NCBI GenBank assembly: GCA_934176955.1 | Contig: CAKPOS010000003.1 | Location: 56,725-120,724, forward strand | DNA from: an uncultured Bacilli bacterium | GTDB lineage: Bacteria > Bacillota_I > Bacilli_A > RF39 > UBA660 | Direction: 5' to 3' | DNA: 64,000 nt | In this document: positions 42,258-52,238 of the stretch, piece after piece | How the letters are laid out: each line of letters starts with the position of its first letter | How positions within the stretch are numbered: position 1 is the first letter of the stretch | Translations under genes and position numbers: made by a program | The notes under the pieces: model-generated | Database searches by the model: none | Told to the model about the DNA's origin: nothing | What the model saw: the letters and a program-made list of their open reading frames with translations, nothing else

Positions 42258-43526
42258 ATGAATTATATTAAAAGAATTGTAGACAAAGAAATTGATGAAA
42301 AATTGTCTATTATGGGTGCTGTATTGATAAAAGGTCCAAAATGGTGTGGAAAAACTACTAGTGCAAAGCAAGTAGCAAAAAGTGTTTTAGAAATGCAAAA
42401 TCCTGATTTGCAAGAAAATTATATTGAATTGGCAAATACCAAACCATCATTATTATTAGAAGGGGAAAAGCCTAGATTAATCGATGAATGGCAATTGGCA
42501 CCAAAGTTATGGAATGCTGTTAGATATTCAGTAGATAACATTGGACTTCCTAATCAATATATTTTAACTGGATCAGCTACGCCTAATGAAGATGATACCC
42601 TTCATAGTGGTGTAGGAAGGTTTGCTTTCGTTGCAATGAAACCAATGACTTTATATGAAAGTGGAGATTCTAATGGAGAAATTTCTTTATTCAATTTATT
42701 GAATGGAAAACGTAATATTGATGGGATTAAAACAGATTTAACTTATGAAAAAATAGCCTATGTCCTTTGTCGTGGTGGGTGGCCTAGTGCTTTAAAATTA
42801 CCAGAAAAATCTGCTTTAGAAATTGCTAAAAATTATATTGATGTATTATGTAATTCTGACATTTCTAGAATAGATGGCACTAAAAGGGATCCGTCACTTG
42901 CTAAAATGATTTTAAAGTCTTATGCAAGACAAGTTTCAACAATTGATTCTAATCAATCATTATTTGATGATGTAAAGGCAAATTATTCAGATATAAGTGA
43001 TAGAACGATTATGGATTACTTAAATGTATTGAAAAAATTATACATTATTGAAGAAATTGAGGCTTGGAGTCCTAATATTAGAAGCAAAACTGCCATTAGA
43101 ACTTCTCCTAAGAAAAGTATGATAGATCCTTCTCTTGCTGTAGCGGCTTTAGGATGTTCACCTAAAGATATCATGATGGACATTAGAACATATGGATTAT
43201 TATTTGAAAATTTAGTAAATAGAGATTTAAGTGTTTATGTAAAATCAATTGGAGGTACCTTAAAACATTATAGAGACAGATATGGCCTAGAATGTGATAA
43301 TGTTATTCATTTTGATGATGGTAGGTATGCTTTAATTGAAACAAAACTTGGAGGGACTAGGATAAAAGAAGCAGAAAACCATTTAATCACTTTAAAAAAT
43401 TTAATTTTAGAAAATGAACCAAAAATAGGTAGTCCAGAATTTTTAATGGTTATTACGGGAACCGATATGGCTTATACTACAGAAAAAGGAGTATTGGTAG
43501 TTCCGATTGGATGTTTAAAAAATTAA
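42258..43526 (+). CDS. ATP-binding protein of the AAA/DUF4143 type
   Basis: 422 residues. Walker A is KGPKWCGKTT, Walker B RLIDEWQ, and the sensor region is YILTGSA. After the ATPase part comes the DUF4143 region, ending in a nuclease-like fold with ECDNVIHFDDGRYALIETK, whose D and E-x-K resemble a PD-(D/E)XK core. The family is widespread and often mobile; its role is unknown. A perfect AGGAGG site marks ATG 42258. Single gene, probably acquired: it has its own promoter and tandem repeats, and neighbours unrelated in function. Confidence 0.88.
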   Translation: MNYIKRIVDKEIDEKLSIMGAVLIKGPKWCGKTTSAKQVAKSVLEMQNPDLQENYIELANTKPSLLLEGEKPRLIDEWQLAPKLWNAVRYSVDNIGLPNQYILTGSATPNEDDTLHSGVGRFAFVAMKPMTLYESGDSNGEISLFNLLNGKRNIDGIKTDLTYEKIAYVLCRGGWPSALKLPEKSALEIAKNYIDVLCNSDISRIDGTKRDPSLAKMILKSYARQVSTIDSNQSLFDDVKANYSDISDRTIMDYLNVLKKLYIIEEIEAWSPNIRSKTAIRTSPKKSMIDPSLAVAALGCSPKDIMMDIRTYGLLFENLVNRDLSVYVKSIGGTLKHYRDRYGLECDNVIHFDDGRYALIETKLGGTRIKEAENHLITLKNLILENEPKIGSPEFLMVITGTDMAYTTEKGVLVVPIGCLKN

Positions 43527-43538
43527 TAAAAACGAAAA

Positions 43539-43568
43539 AAAGAATAGTTATAGTCTAATAATTCTTCT
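43539..43568. terminator. Bidirectional terminator between convergent genes
   Basis: AAGAAT and ATTCTT with an inner GTTA/TAAT stem; T-rich on both sides. It overlaps the end of the flippase gene. Confidence 0.55.
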
Positions 43569-44859
43569 TTTCATTTAAGCTTTTATAAACATAATAAAAG
43601 TGATGAATAGTAATGAACGTAATATTAACGAGAGTTGCTGTTAATAGTCCCCACATTCCAATATGAAGTAATGATAAGCCAAATAATAAGAAGAGACGAA
43701 GAATTGAACCATAAAAAGTCCCCATCATTGCCTCTTTTGCTTTCCCCATAGCTTGCATACTAGCAGTAAGAGGTCCTTGAATATAATGAAGAAGAAAAAT
43801 AGGAGCAATAACTTTAATATAGATAAGTCCTTCTTTGGTATTATAAATAAACTTTAATAAATATTCGGGAAATCTCATCAAAATAATTGTACAAGGAATG
43901 CCAATAAGTAAAGAAATTCCTATAGCTTGTTTAATTTTATATTTTGTATAAGCGTAATTTCTATTACTATAGGAATGAGAAACTACAGGAAGCAATGCAT
44001 TAGAAATTGCCATAGTAAAGAAAGAAGGAAGTAATAATAAAGAATAAACATAACCATTAATAATACCATATTCAACAGTAATATAATCTGTTGTATAGCC
44101 AATTTTGGTTAAAGTAAAAGTTAAAATAATCGGTTCTAAAAAGTAAGAAAAGGAACCAATTAACCGACTTCCCGTAGTAGGAATACTAATATCTAGTAAA
44201 TCTTTTAAAATCATCTTATCTTGTTTAAAATCATGAAGAGAAATCTTTTTTCCTGGAGGAATAAATGCTAAAAGAACAAAGATAGAAGCCCCTTCACTTA
44301 GAATATTAATTAAAACAACTCCAATAATCGCTCTTTCAAGGGAGTATCTCATTAAGTATTTTACTACGGTTAAAGTAAGGATAAGACGAACAATTTGCTC
44401 AATAATATTAGCAATCGTGGTAGGAAACATTTTTTCTAGACCAAAGAAATAGCCTTTCATGATAGAAGAAATACAAATAAAAGGCAAAGTCAGCCCAATA
44501 GCCATTAAAGGATAATAAGTCATTTTATTATGAAGAAGATTTTTACTTAAAAAAGGGGCAATGAAAAATAGGGAAATCATTAATAAAAAATTAAAAAGAA
44601 GAATAAAAGGCACACTCGTTAAAACAATTTTTTTATGATTTCTTTCCTCTTCACTAATTAACTTAGAAATGGCAACAGGTAGCCCTAATGAACATAGAGT
44701 AATAAATAAATTAAAGGTAGGAAGAATTAAAGAATAAATTCCTATTCCTTTTGTGGTAATGGTTCTCGTTAATACAATTTTAATGAACATTCCTAAAATT
44801 TTACTAATAAATCCGCCAATAATTAAGATAATTGTTGATTGAATAAACTTGTTTTTCAT
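43555..44859 (-). CDS. SpoVB-like polysaccharide/lipid flippase (MOP superfamily)
   Basis: 434 residues with about 12 to 14 membrane helices. The N-terminus (STIILIIGGFISKILGMFIKI) and SLGLPVAISKLISEE are typical of the SpoVB/YtgP branch of the MOP exporter superfamily. SpoVB acts in spore cortex synthesis in Bacillus, and relatives move lipid-linked wall precursors. Which role applies here is open. It is transcribed towards the DUF4143 gene. Confidence 0.88.
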   Translation of the reverse strand: MKNKFIQSTIILIIGGFISKILGMFIKIVLTRTITTKGIGIYSLILPTFNLFITLCSLGLPVAISKLISEEERNHKKIVLTSVPFILLFNFLLMISLFFIAPFLSKNLLHNKMTYYPLMAIGLTLPFICISSIMKGYFFGLEKMFPTTIANIIEQIVRLILTLTVVKYLMRYSLERAIIGVVLINILSEGASIFVLLAFIPPGKKISLHDFKQDKMILKDLLDISIPTTGSRLIGSFSYFLEPIILTFTLTKIGYTTDYITVEYGIINGYVYSLLLLPSFFTMAISNALLPVVSHSYSNRNYAYTKYKIKQAIGISLLIGIPCTIILMRFPEYLLKFIYNTKEGLIYIKVIAPIFLLHYIQGPLTASMQAMGKAKEAMMGTFYGSILRLFLLFGLSLLHIGMWGLLTATLVNITFITIHHFYYVYKSLNEKKNY

Positions 44860-44943
44860 AGTAAAATATATGCAGGGGATTCAAAAAATAATCTAGTAAA
44901 ATTATCATTATTAGTGTATACTTAAGAGTAGGGAGGACGAAAA

Positions 44944-45468
44944 ATGGATAGTTATACAATTATTGTTATTATTTTTGGAATGATCATTTTAAGTATTTTA
45001 ATCCTATTATATTTTTATAATAAAATTGTTATTCAAAAAGCAAAAATATTAAAAAAATATAATAATGTTAAAGGATATATTTTAGAGGAGAGAAATGCAA
45101 CTTTGGAAATGATTACTTTTATTCAAAATAATTTAGAACATGAAGAAGACTATATCAGTACCTTAAAGAAAACTGTTGAGATATTTGATTATTTAAAAAA
45201 TACAGATGGTGGATTAAAACAATTGAAGAAGGCTCAAAATACTTATCGAGATTTTTCTAAATTAGATAAAGTTTATTCCTCATTAAAGAAGAATAAAGAA
45301 TATATTCAATTAAAAGAAAAAGCAAATACAGCTGAAGATAGATTAAAATATTCTTTTGATGATTATAATAAAGAAGTAAAAAAATACAATGCTTTTGATA
45401 AAGAAAAAGGATATGCTTTTATTAAAAAAATAGCCAGATTTCCAAAGTATGATAGTTACAAAATATGA
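44944..45468 (+). CDS. LemA-like membrane-anchored helical protein
   Basis: 174 residues: one N-terminal membrane helix (about 5-25), then a long helical bundle ending in the aromatic/proline stretch IARFPKYDSY. The single helix plus four-helix bundle resembles LemA, but the classic RR-x-DLIPN motif is missing, so only the architecture is shared. GGGAGG precedes the ATG. It overlaps the next gene by 4 bases. Confidence 0.6.
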   Translation: MDSYTIIVIIFGMIILSILILLYFYNKIVIQKAKILKKYNNVKGYILEERNATLEMITFIQNNLEHEEDYISTLKKTVEIFDYLKNTDGGLKQLKKAQNTYRDFSKLDKVYSSLKKNKEYIQLKEKANTAEDRLKYSFDDYNKEVKKYNAFDKEKGYAFIKKIARFPKYDSYKI

Positions 45469-46100
45469 AAGAATTTATTTATCAAGAAAAAGCATATCCT
45501 ATTGTTATTGTTAGAAAACAAAATAAAAATACTTATATTCGGATTAAAGAAGAAAAAATTGTTGTTACAACTTCTTATTTAATGCCTACCATAAAGATTA
45601 CTAAGTTAATTCAAGATAATCAGAAAGCAATTGAAAAAATGTTAGAGCGTTCAATAAGAAATCAAGAAAAAGAGCATCATTTTTATTTATTAGGAAAAGA
45701 ATATTTCCTCGAATTTAATCCTAAATATACAGAACCTAAAATTGAGGAGAATAGGATTGGGGTAAAAGATGAAAAAGCATTAGAATCATTCCTGAAAGAA
45801 TATAGAAATTCTCTTTTTTTGACTCATTTAGAGAAATGTTATTCACAATTTGATGAAAAAATTCCTTTTCCTAAGTTAAAGTGCCTTAAGATGAAAACAA
45901 GATGGGGAGTATGTAACACAAAAACAAAAACAATTACCTTAAATAGTGAATTGTTACGATACGAAGTAGAATGCTTAGATTATGTGATTATTCATGAATT
46001 AAGCCACTTACTTGTTCCTAACCATTCTCCAAAATTTTGGAGCGTTGTTGTAAAATATTGTCCCAATTATAAAGAAATTAGAAAAAAGTTAAGGAGTTGA
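45465..46100 (+). CDS. YgjP-like zinc metallopeptidase (DUF45)
   Basis: 211 residues. The C-terminal half carries KTRWGVCNTKTKTITLNSEL and IIHELSHLLVPNHSPKFW, in which HELSH plus the later His forms a zinc site typical of the YgjP/WLM (minigluzincin-like) metallopeptidases. No signal peptide, so it acts in the cytosol. It overlaps the LemA-like gene upstream and lies 4 bases before the methyltransferase gene. Confidence 0.9.
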   Translation: MKEFIYQEKAYPIVIVRKQNKNTYIRIKEEKIVVTTSYLMPTIKITKLIQDNQKAIEKMLERSIRNQEKEHHFYLLGKEYFLEFNPKYTEPKIEENRIGVKDEKALESFLKEYRNSLFLTHLEKCYSQFDEKIPFPKLKCLKMKTRWGVCNTKTKTITLNSELLRYEVECLDYVIIHELSHLLVPNHSPKFWSVVVKYCPNYKEIRKKLRS

Positions 46101-46104
46101 GAAG

Positions 46105-46836
46105 ATGTTGATTACCTCGGTTCATAATGAACATATTAAAGAATTAGAAAGATTAAAAGAAAAAAAATATCGTGATCAAACAGGACTCTTTTTGGTTGAA
46201 ACCAGTCATTTAGCAATCGAAGCTTATCGTGCAGGATTATTAAAAGAATTACTAGTGGAACAAAATGAAATTTTTCCTATAGATGTTCCTATTACTTATG
46301 TTTCTAAAGAAATCTTAAAAAAATTAAGTTCTACGAAAACTCCACCAAAAGTAATTGCTGTGGTGAAGAAAAAAGAAGAAAGAGAAGAAATTGGAGAAAA
46401 AGTTCTCATATTAGATAGAATTCAAGACCCAGGTAATTTAGGAACCATTATCCGAAGTGCTGTTGCTTTTAATATTGATACCATTATTTGTAGTCCAGAT
46501 ACTGTTGATTTTTATAATCCTAAAGTCGTTAGAGCAAGTCAAGGAATGATGTTTCATCTTCCCATTCTTGTTCTAGATACAGAAAAAACGATTCAAGAAT
46601 TAAAGAAAAAAGATTATAAAATTATTGGAACGAAAGTAACAAATGGAGAAGATGTAAGAAACGCAGCTATCTATTCTCATTTTGCTTTAGTCATTGGAAA
46701 TGAAGGACAAGGAATCAGTGAAATGATTGAAAAATTATGTGATCAGTTTTTGTATATTAAAATGAATGGGAACTGTGAAAGTTTAAATGCAAGTGTAGCA
46801 GCTTCCATTTTATTGTATGAAATTAGTAATAAGTAG
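46105..46836 (+). CDS. TrmH/SpoU-family RNA methyltransferase
   Basis: 243 residues. An N-terminal substrate-binding domain (to about 90) is followed by the knotted SPOUT methyltransferase domain with the three family motifs: ILDRIQDPGNLGTIIRSA, VIGNEGQGIS and ESLNASVAASILLYE. It probably 2'-O-methylates a ribose in rRNA; the precise target is unknown. It lies in a row with the YgjP-like gene and rimM. Confidence 0.92.
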   Translation: MLITSVHNEHIKELERLKEKKYRDQTGLFLVETSHLAIEAYRAGLLKELLVEQNEIFPIDVPITYVSKEILKKLSSTKTPPKVIAVVKKKEEREEIGEKVLILDRIQDPGNLGTIIRSAVAFNIDTIICSPDTVDFYNPKVVRASQGMMFHLPILVLDTEKTIQELKKKDYKIIGTKVTNGEDVRNAAIYSHFALVIGNEGQGISEMIEKLCDQFLYIKMNGNCESLNASVAASILLYEISNK

Positions 46837-46844
46837 GTGAGATT

Positions 46845-47333
46845 ATGGAATATATTTATTTAGGAAAAATTGTCGGTACCCATGGAATAAAAGGGGAGAT
46901 AAGAATTATCTCTGATTTTCGTTATAAAGAAAAAGTTTTTGTAAAAAATTTCCCTATTTATATTGGAAAAAAATATGAAAAAGAAGTGATTGAAACCTAT
47001 CGCGTTCATAAATCATTTGATATGATTACGATGAAGGGATATACCAATATTAATGAAGTTTTAAAGTATAAATCATATCCTGTATATATCAAAAGAGAAG
47101 ATTTAAAATTAGCAAGTAATGAAATTTTAGATGAAGATTTAATTGGTCTTCCCATTATGGTGAATAATGAAGTAAAAGGTATAGTAGAAAAAGTTATTTT
47201 AGGTAGTCAAGATAAATTATTAATCAAAAATGGGGAAAAAATTTATTATATTCCTTATGTAAAAGAAATTGTTAAGGAAATTATTCCCAGAAAAAAAATC
47301 ATTATTGAAAATATTTCTGGTTTATTAGATTAA
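46845..47333 (+). CDS. rimM: Ribosome maturation factor RimM
   Basis: Assists 30S assembly by binding ribosomal protein S19. 162 residues: N-terminal RimM domain (YLGKIVGTHGIKGEIRI) and C-terminal PRC barrel (DLIGLPIMVNNEVKG; YYIPYVKEIV). It is followed by trmD after about 110 bases that contain a TATAAT box, so trmD may have its own promoter. In most Firmicutes rpsP precedes rimM; here a TrmH-type gene does. Confidence 0.95.
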   Translation: MEYIYLGKIVGTHGIKGEIRIISDFRYKEKVFVKNFPIYIGKKYEKEVIETYRVHKSFDMITMKGYTNINEVLKYKSYPVYIKREDLKLASNEILDEDLIGLPIMVNNEVKGIVEKVILGSQDKLLIKNGEKIYYIPYVKEIVKEIIPRKKIIIENISGLLD

Positions 47334-47445
47334 TTTTTATCTAAGGAAAAATCTTCATCAGTATTTTTCGTAAACAAATAGATAAAAAGAATATTTATTC
47401 TCAAAATAATGATATAATAATAGCAATTAGTTAGAAGGTATAATT

Positions 47446-48099
47446 ATGAAAATCGATATTTTAACACTATTTCCAGATATGTTTACAGGATTTTTAAACG
47501 AATCCATTATCAAAAGAGCTATCGAAAAAAAATTAGTTACCATAAAAGTTCATAATATTAGAGATTATTCTCCTTTTAAAAACAAACAAGTAGATGACTA
47601 TCAATATGGAGGAGGAGCAGGAATGGTGTTAATGTGCGAACCTATTTTTGCAGCAATCGAAGACTTAAAACAAGATGATACCTTCGTGATTATGATGTCT
47701 CCTAGCGGAAAAAACTTTAAAGAGCAAATTGCCAAAGAATATTCAAACAAAAAACATATCATTTTATTATGTGGTCACTACGAAGGTTTTGATGAGAGAA
47801 TCAAAACAATTGTTGATGAAGAAATCTCTATTGGTGAATTTATTTTAACAGGAGGCGAAATTCCTGCTATGGCCATAACGGACGCCATCACTAGACTAAT
47901 CCCAGGAGTAATCAACGAAGAAAGTTTACTCAGTGAAACATTTACTGACGATTTAGTCGATTATCCAGTTTATACTAAGCCAGCGGTTTTTAGAGGAATG
48001 GAAGTACCTAGTGTGCTATTAAGTGGACACCATGCTAATATTCAAAAATGGCGAGAGGGAAAAAGGCAAGAATTAACCAAAAAACGAAACGGGGAATAA
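47446..48099 (+). CDS. trmD: tRNA (guanine-N1)-methyltransferase TrmD
   Basis: Methylates G37 next to the anticodon. 217 residues, slightly short for the family. The SPOUT knot motifs are present: YGGGAGMVLMCEPI, LLCGHYEGFDERI and GEFILTGGEIPAM. The usual next gene, rplS, is absent; an uncharacterised gene overlaps or abuts the end instead. Confidence 0.96.
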   Translation: MKIDILTLFPDMFTGFLNESIIKRAIEKKLVTIKVHNIRDYSPFKNKQVDDYQYGGGAGMVLMCEPIFAAIEDLKQDDTFVIMMSPSGKNFKEQIAKEYSNKKHIILLCGHYEGFDERIKTIVDEEISIGEFILTGGEIPAMAITDAITRLIPGVINEESLLSETFTDDLVDYPVYTKPAVFRGMEVPSVLLSGHHANIQKWREGKRQELTKKRNGE

Positions 48100-48101
48100 C
48101 A

Positions 48102-48599
48102 ATGGGGAAAAATTATTACTTACATAAAAATAAAAAAACAGGTGAAGTTTTGTATTTAGAATATGATAAAATAAAAGGGTACCCCATTACGCCCAAAACG
48201 AAAATAGAAGATGCTATTGAAGTTCATAAAATTATTTTTGCTAATAAGACTTTGCAAGAGAAGTTAGTGAAGAAAAAAGTAGAAATTAAATTAAGATATT
48301 TGATACAAAAATTAGAAGAATTTGATACTTCAGATGACTCTAGTAGTGGAGAAGTTCAAAACACAATATTAGAGGCCGAAAGATTAAGAATTAATATATT
48401 AAATCGCTATGTTCATTATTTAGGGAATACTTATGCTAGCTATACCTTAAGTAAAATTCAAGTGATTATTAATCAACTAAAAGTAAATTTATATCAAAAA
48501 TTAAAAAAAGAAAGATATCAGTCCTTTAAAAAACAAACGGATATCCAAAATTTATATTATTTAGATGAAGAAGAACCAAAGAAAGGTAGGGGAAGATAA
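48102..48599 (+). CDS. Hypothetical helical protein between trmD and murC
   Basis: 165 residues from ATG 48102; an in-frame ATG at 48048 would add 18 residues that overlap trmD and is less likely. Soluble, basic, helical, ending in GRGR. It holds the position normally taken by rplS but does not resemble L19. Its stop overlaps the murC start (TAATG), so translation is coupled. No family recognised. Confidence 0.7.
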   Translation: MGKNYYLHKNKKTGEVLYLEYDKIKGYPITPKTKIEDAIEVHKIIFANKTLQEKLVKKKVEIKLRYLIQKLEEFDTSDDSSSGEVQNTILEAERLRINILNRYVHYLGNTYASYTLSKIQVIINQLKVNLYQKLKKERYQSFKKQTDIQNLYYLDEEEPKKGRGR

Positions 48600-49888
48600 T
48601 GTATTATTTTATTGGAATCAAAGGAACAGGAATGAGTGCATTAGCCGTTATTTTAAAACAATTATCTTATGAAGTAGCAGGAAGTGATGTAGAAAAACAT
48701 TTTTTTACAGAATCAGAATTAATTAAAAATCATATTCCTTTCTATTCCTATGATGAAAAAAATATTAAAGAAAACGATATCATTATTAAGGGAGCATCTA
48801 TCAAAGAAGATAATGTTGAATTAAAAAAAGCAAGAGCATTAAATTTAAAAATTTATGAGTATAATGAAATGGTTGGAGAATTAACCAAAAAATTTAAAAC
48901 GATTTGTATTGCCGGTTGTCATGGAAAAACAACTACAACGAACATGATGGCTTTAGCTTTTAGCAAAGAAGGAATTAATTATTTAGTCGGAGATGGAACA
49001 GGATGTGGAAATAAAAACAATACTTATTTTGCCCTAGAATCTTGTGAATATCAAAGACATTTCTTAGCCTATCATCCAGAAATTGCTGTAATTACCAATA
49101 TTGATTTAGATCATGTCGATTATTATAAAGATATTAATGATGTTGTTGATGCTTATACTAGTTATGCTAATTTAGCTAGTAAAGTGGTTATTGCCTATGG
49201 AGATGATCCTTATACTAGAACAATGAAATTAAACAAACCTGTAATTTATTTTGGATTAAGTGAAAAAAATGATGTAAGGGCAGAAAATGTTGTTTATAGC
49301 AAAGAAGGAATATCCTTTGATGTTAAAGATTATGGACATTTTGATTTACCATTATTTGGACATCATCAATTATTAGATGCCCTAGCCGTAATCACCGTTG
49401 CTAAAGAAGAAAATTTACCTTTTGAAGAAGTTAATGCTAACTTAAAACAATTCCATGGGGCTAAAAGAAGATTTACCGAAACAAAAGTAGGCAATAATAT
49501 TATAATTGATGATTATGCGCATCATCCCAATGAGGTTAAAGCAACCATTGAGGCAATAAAACAAAAGTATCCTGAAAAAAAACTTGTTATCATTTTTCAA
49601 CCTCATACATTTACTAGAACAAAAGAATTTGCTAAAGATTTAGTAGAGGTATTTAAAGAAGCAGACCAAAGTTATATTTTACCAATTCATCCCGCTAGGG
49701 AAAAACAAGAAGACTATAAGGAAGTAACCTCTAACTTAATTATTGATAATTTATCTTCTGCTCATGCAATTACAATAGATGAGGCAAAAACTTTAAGCCA
49801 ATATGATAATACAGTCTTTGCTTTTATGAGTCCAAATGACATTAGTAAATTAGAACAAGAATTAAAAAGATTATTAGAAGAAAAGTAG
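48599..49888 (+). CDS. murC: UDP-N-acetylmuramate--L-alanine ligase
   Basis: Adds the first amino acid of the peptidoglycan stem peptide. 429 residues. The N-terminal Rossmann domain starts YFIGIKGTGMSALAVIL; the ATP-binding loop is GCHGKTTTT; the central domain has NIDLDHVDYY and a C-terminal IDDYAHHPNEV. All are standard Mur-ligase motifs. Together with uppP it shows that the cell makes peptidoglycan. Confidence 0.96.
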   Translation: MYYFIGIKGTGMSALAVILKQLSYEVAGSDVEKHFFTESELIKNHIPFYSYDEKNIKENDIIIKGASIKEDNVELKKARALNLKIYEYNEMVGELTKKFKTICIAGCHGKTTTTNMMALAFSKEGINYLVGDGTGCGNKNNTYFALESCEYQRHFLAYHPEIAVITNIDLDHVDYYKDINDVVDAYTSYANLASKVVIAYGDDPYTRTMKLNKPVIYFGLSEKNDVRAENVVYSKEGISFDVKDYGHFDLPLFGHHQLLDALAVITVAKEENLPFEEVNANLKQFHGAKRRFTETKVGNNIIIDDYAHHPNEVKATIEAIKQKYPEKKLVIIFQPHTFTRTKEFAKDLVEVFKEADQSYILPIHPAREKQEDYKEVTSNLIIDNLSSAHAITIDEAKTLSQYDNTVFAFMSPNDISKLEQELKRLLEEK

Positions 49889-49901
49889 GATAGAGAGTAA
49901 A

Positions 49902-50834
49902 ATGAAAAAAGAAAAACCATATATTATTTACACAAAAAAGAATAAAGAACAAGTCATAAAATACTTAAATAGTTTTAATACTTCTAAAGTATGGCAATTG
50001 ATGACTAAAAATAATAGAGGATATGATTCAAAATATTGTTTTGAATTAGCAGATGATATTGAAGAAGTGATCTTCTGTAATGTAGAAATTCCCTCTACTT
50101 GGGAACAAAAATTTAAAATAGACGAAAATCAAACAGTAGTTTTTAAAAATTGTACTTTTTGGGGAAATAAGCTTGAATTTATTGGAGGAGAGTTCTTTGT
50201 TATTGATTCAAACTTTAAAAGTCTTTTTTCTACAATTAGTACATATGGAGTTGAAAATCTTTATCTAAAATTATTAAAAGAAGAAAAGGATAAAGAAATA
50301 AAATGCTATTTTTATCAAGGAAAAAAAGTAGAATTAGTAGCCAATAAATCGGTTAAGGAATTAGAAATTGTAGATTATCAAACGATAAAATTATCTAATT
50401 TAGATTTCTTAGAACACTTAAAATTAGAAAGTAATACGGTAGAAATTGCTAAAAAAACACATTTAGTTGTTTCAAATTTAGCAACATTAAAAGTCAAAAA
50501 TTTAATTTTGGGAGAAGATTCTTTATTATACGCTATTGGTATGCAAATCAAGGATGTTGAAAAAATTATTGGTACTAAGTTTAAATTGGTTTCAATGGAA
50601 GATATAAAAATTAATACTACCAAATACTTTAATCATCATAGTGAAATTGTAACGATTACCAATGAAGATTTACAAGAAAAATCTTTAATGGATAAAAGAA
50701 GAAAATTATGTTCTCAATTAAAAGGAATGAAAGATTATTTAAATATTCAGTCTAATAAAGAATTAGAAGAACAAACTAAAATATTAAAAAAGAAATTACT
50801 GCAAAGAAAAATTAATGATCAGTATTTTCAGTAG
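49902..50834 (+). CDS. Hypothetical protein, possibly beta-solenoid
   Basis: 310 residues with no signal or membrane helix. The middle (about 60-230) alternates short hydrophobic strands with polar turns (VVFKNCTFWGNKLEFIGGEFFVI and later), suggesting a solenoid of beta strands. The last 60 residues are helical and basic. It lies between murC (13-nt gap) and rsmE (9-nt gap), so it is co-transcribed. Function unknown. Confidence 0.7.
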   Translation: MKKEKPYIIYTKKNKEQVIKYLNSFNTSKVWQLMTKNNRGYDSKYCFELADDIEEVIFCNVEIPSTWEQKFKIDENQTVVFKNCTFWGNKLEFIGGEFFVIDSNFKSLFSTISTYGVENLYLKLLKEEKDKEIKCYFYQGKKVELVANKSVKELEIVDYQTIKLSNLDFLEHLKLESNTVEIAKKTHLVVSNLATLKVKNLILGEDSLLYAIGMQIKDVEKIIGTKFKLVSMEDIKINTTKYFNHHSEIVTITNEDLQEKSLMDKRRKLCSQLKGMKDYLNIQSNKELEEQTKILKKKLLQRKINDQYFQ

Positions 50835-50843
50835 AAAGAGATT

Positions 50844-51551
50844 ATGCAGCGTTATTTTGTAAAAAAGAAGCAAGAATCCTTTTTAGAACTAGAACTTTCT
50901 GATGTTCATCATATCAAGAATGTTATGCGCTATCAGAAGGGAGAGAAAATTGAATGTATCTATCAACAACAAGGCTATCTTTGTGAGATAATTGACCCTA
51001 GTTCTAATCAAGTAAAAATCATTTCAACTCTCGAAAATACTTCTCTTGAAAAATGCCCACTAACCATAGCAGTAGGGTTAGTAAAAGAACAAAAGTTTGA
51101 TTTAATTATTCAAAAATTAACTGAATTAGGGGTAAAGGAAATCATTCCCATTAAAATGGAAAGAAGTATTGTAAAATTAGGAGAAGAAAAAATAACTAAA
51201 AAGTTAGAGCGGTGGCAAAAAATTGCAAAAGAAGCCGCAGAACAATCTAAGAGAACGACTATTCCTACTATTTATTCTCCTCTTTCCATTAATGAACTAA
51301 GTAGGTTATCGTATGATAAAAAATTTGTGTGTAGCACGAAAAAGTGTGAAAAATTAAATGTCAATTATTTGCAGAATTTAAAAGAATATGCTACAATGAT
51401 ATTCGTAATTGGTCCTGAGGGGGGGATCACAGAAAAAGAAGAAGAGGTTCTTTTATCGTCTGGTTATGCTCCCATTTCCTTCGGTGAACAAATAATGAGG
51501 GTGGAAACGGCAACAATCTATGTTGCTAGTGTTGTCCAATTTATGAAATAG
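50844..51551 (+). CDS. rsmE: 16S rRNA (uracil-N3)-methyltransferase RsmE
   Basis: Methylates U1498 of 16S rRNA. 235 residues: an N-terminal PUA-like domain (HHIKNVMRYQKGEKIE) and the SPOUT domain with IGPEGGITEKEEE and the C-terminal motif FGEQIMRVETA. AGAGATT precedes the ATG. Confidence 0.95.
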   Translation: MQRYFVKKKQESFLELELSDVHHIKNVMRYQKGEKIECIYQQQGYLCEIIDPSSNQVKIISTLENTSLEKCPLTIAVGLVKEQKFDLIIQKLTELGVKEIIPIKMERSIVKLGEEKITKKLERWQKIAKEAAEQSKRTTIPTIYSPLSINELSRLSYDKKFVCSTKKCEKLNVNYLQNLKEYATMIFVIGPEGGITEKEEEVLLSSGYAPISFGEQIMRVETATIYVASVVQFMK

Positions 51552-51561
51552 GGTGATTAAG

Positions 51562-52218
51562 ATGATAGAAATTTTTTTACTATTTACCACTTTTCTTTTC
51601 TTCTTTTTTTCTGCCCATTTATGGAAAGAAAATCAAGAATTAAAAAGAAAATTAACAAAAACTGACAACAAAGAGAAAGATTTTTCCAACGAAGGCAACG
51701 ATGTATATGGTATAGAAAAAATTTCTCATCTTAATCCTTCCACTCAATCGAAAGAAGCACTAAAAAAAGATTTTCAAAAAGTTCAAGAAATAATGGAAAA
51801 AAGTCATCAGTCAGAAAAAAAGACACAAGCAGGAAATCAACCGACAAAAATTTATACTATACCCCAAAAAGAACCAACTTATCATATGAATAACATACAA
51901 GCACACGCAAATTTAAATTCTGAACAATTAAATTTTCAAGATTTTATTCAAGAACAAGAAGAAAGAAAAATAGTAAATACCCGTATCCAAAATCAACCAA
52001 TGGATTATCTTCAAAATTTATCTAAGAAATTAGAAGAAGAGATAAAACCACAAACGATAGAGCTTACTGATTATGAAAAACGACAAGAAGAAAATGCGAT
52101 TATTAGTTATCAAGAATTATTATCTTCTCATGAAAATCAATCTCAAAAGGAAGAAAAATATGATGAGGAACAAAAAATTTTAGAAGAATTAAAACGATTT
52201 CGAGATGATTTAAACTAA
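51562..52218 (+). CDS. Membrane-anchored hypothetical protein
   Basis: 218 residues from ATG 51562 (AGGGTG 7 nt upstream; the GTG at 51553 lies in that site). One N-terminal membrane helix (about 2-18), then a long polar, Gln/Glu/Lys-rich, largely disordered or coiled region. No domain recognised. It follows rsmE directly. Confidence 0.65.
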   Translation: MIEIFLLFTTFLFFFFSAHLWKENQELKRKLTKTDNKEKDFSNEGNDVYGIEKISHLNPSTQSKEALKKDFQKVQEIMEKSHQSEKKTQAGNQPTKIYTIPQKEPTYHMNNIQAHANLNSEQLNFQDFIQEQEERKIVNTRIQNQPMDYLQNLSKKLEEEIKPQTIELTDYEKRQEENAIISYQELLSSHENQSQKEEKYDEEQKILEELKRFRDDLN

Positions 52219-52238
52219 AAATAAACATATACTGTAAT

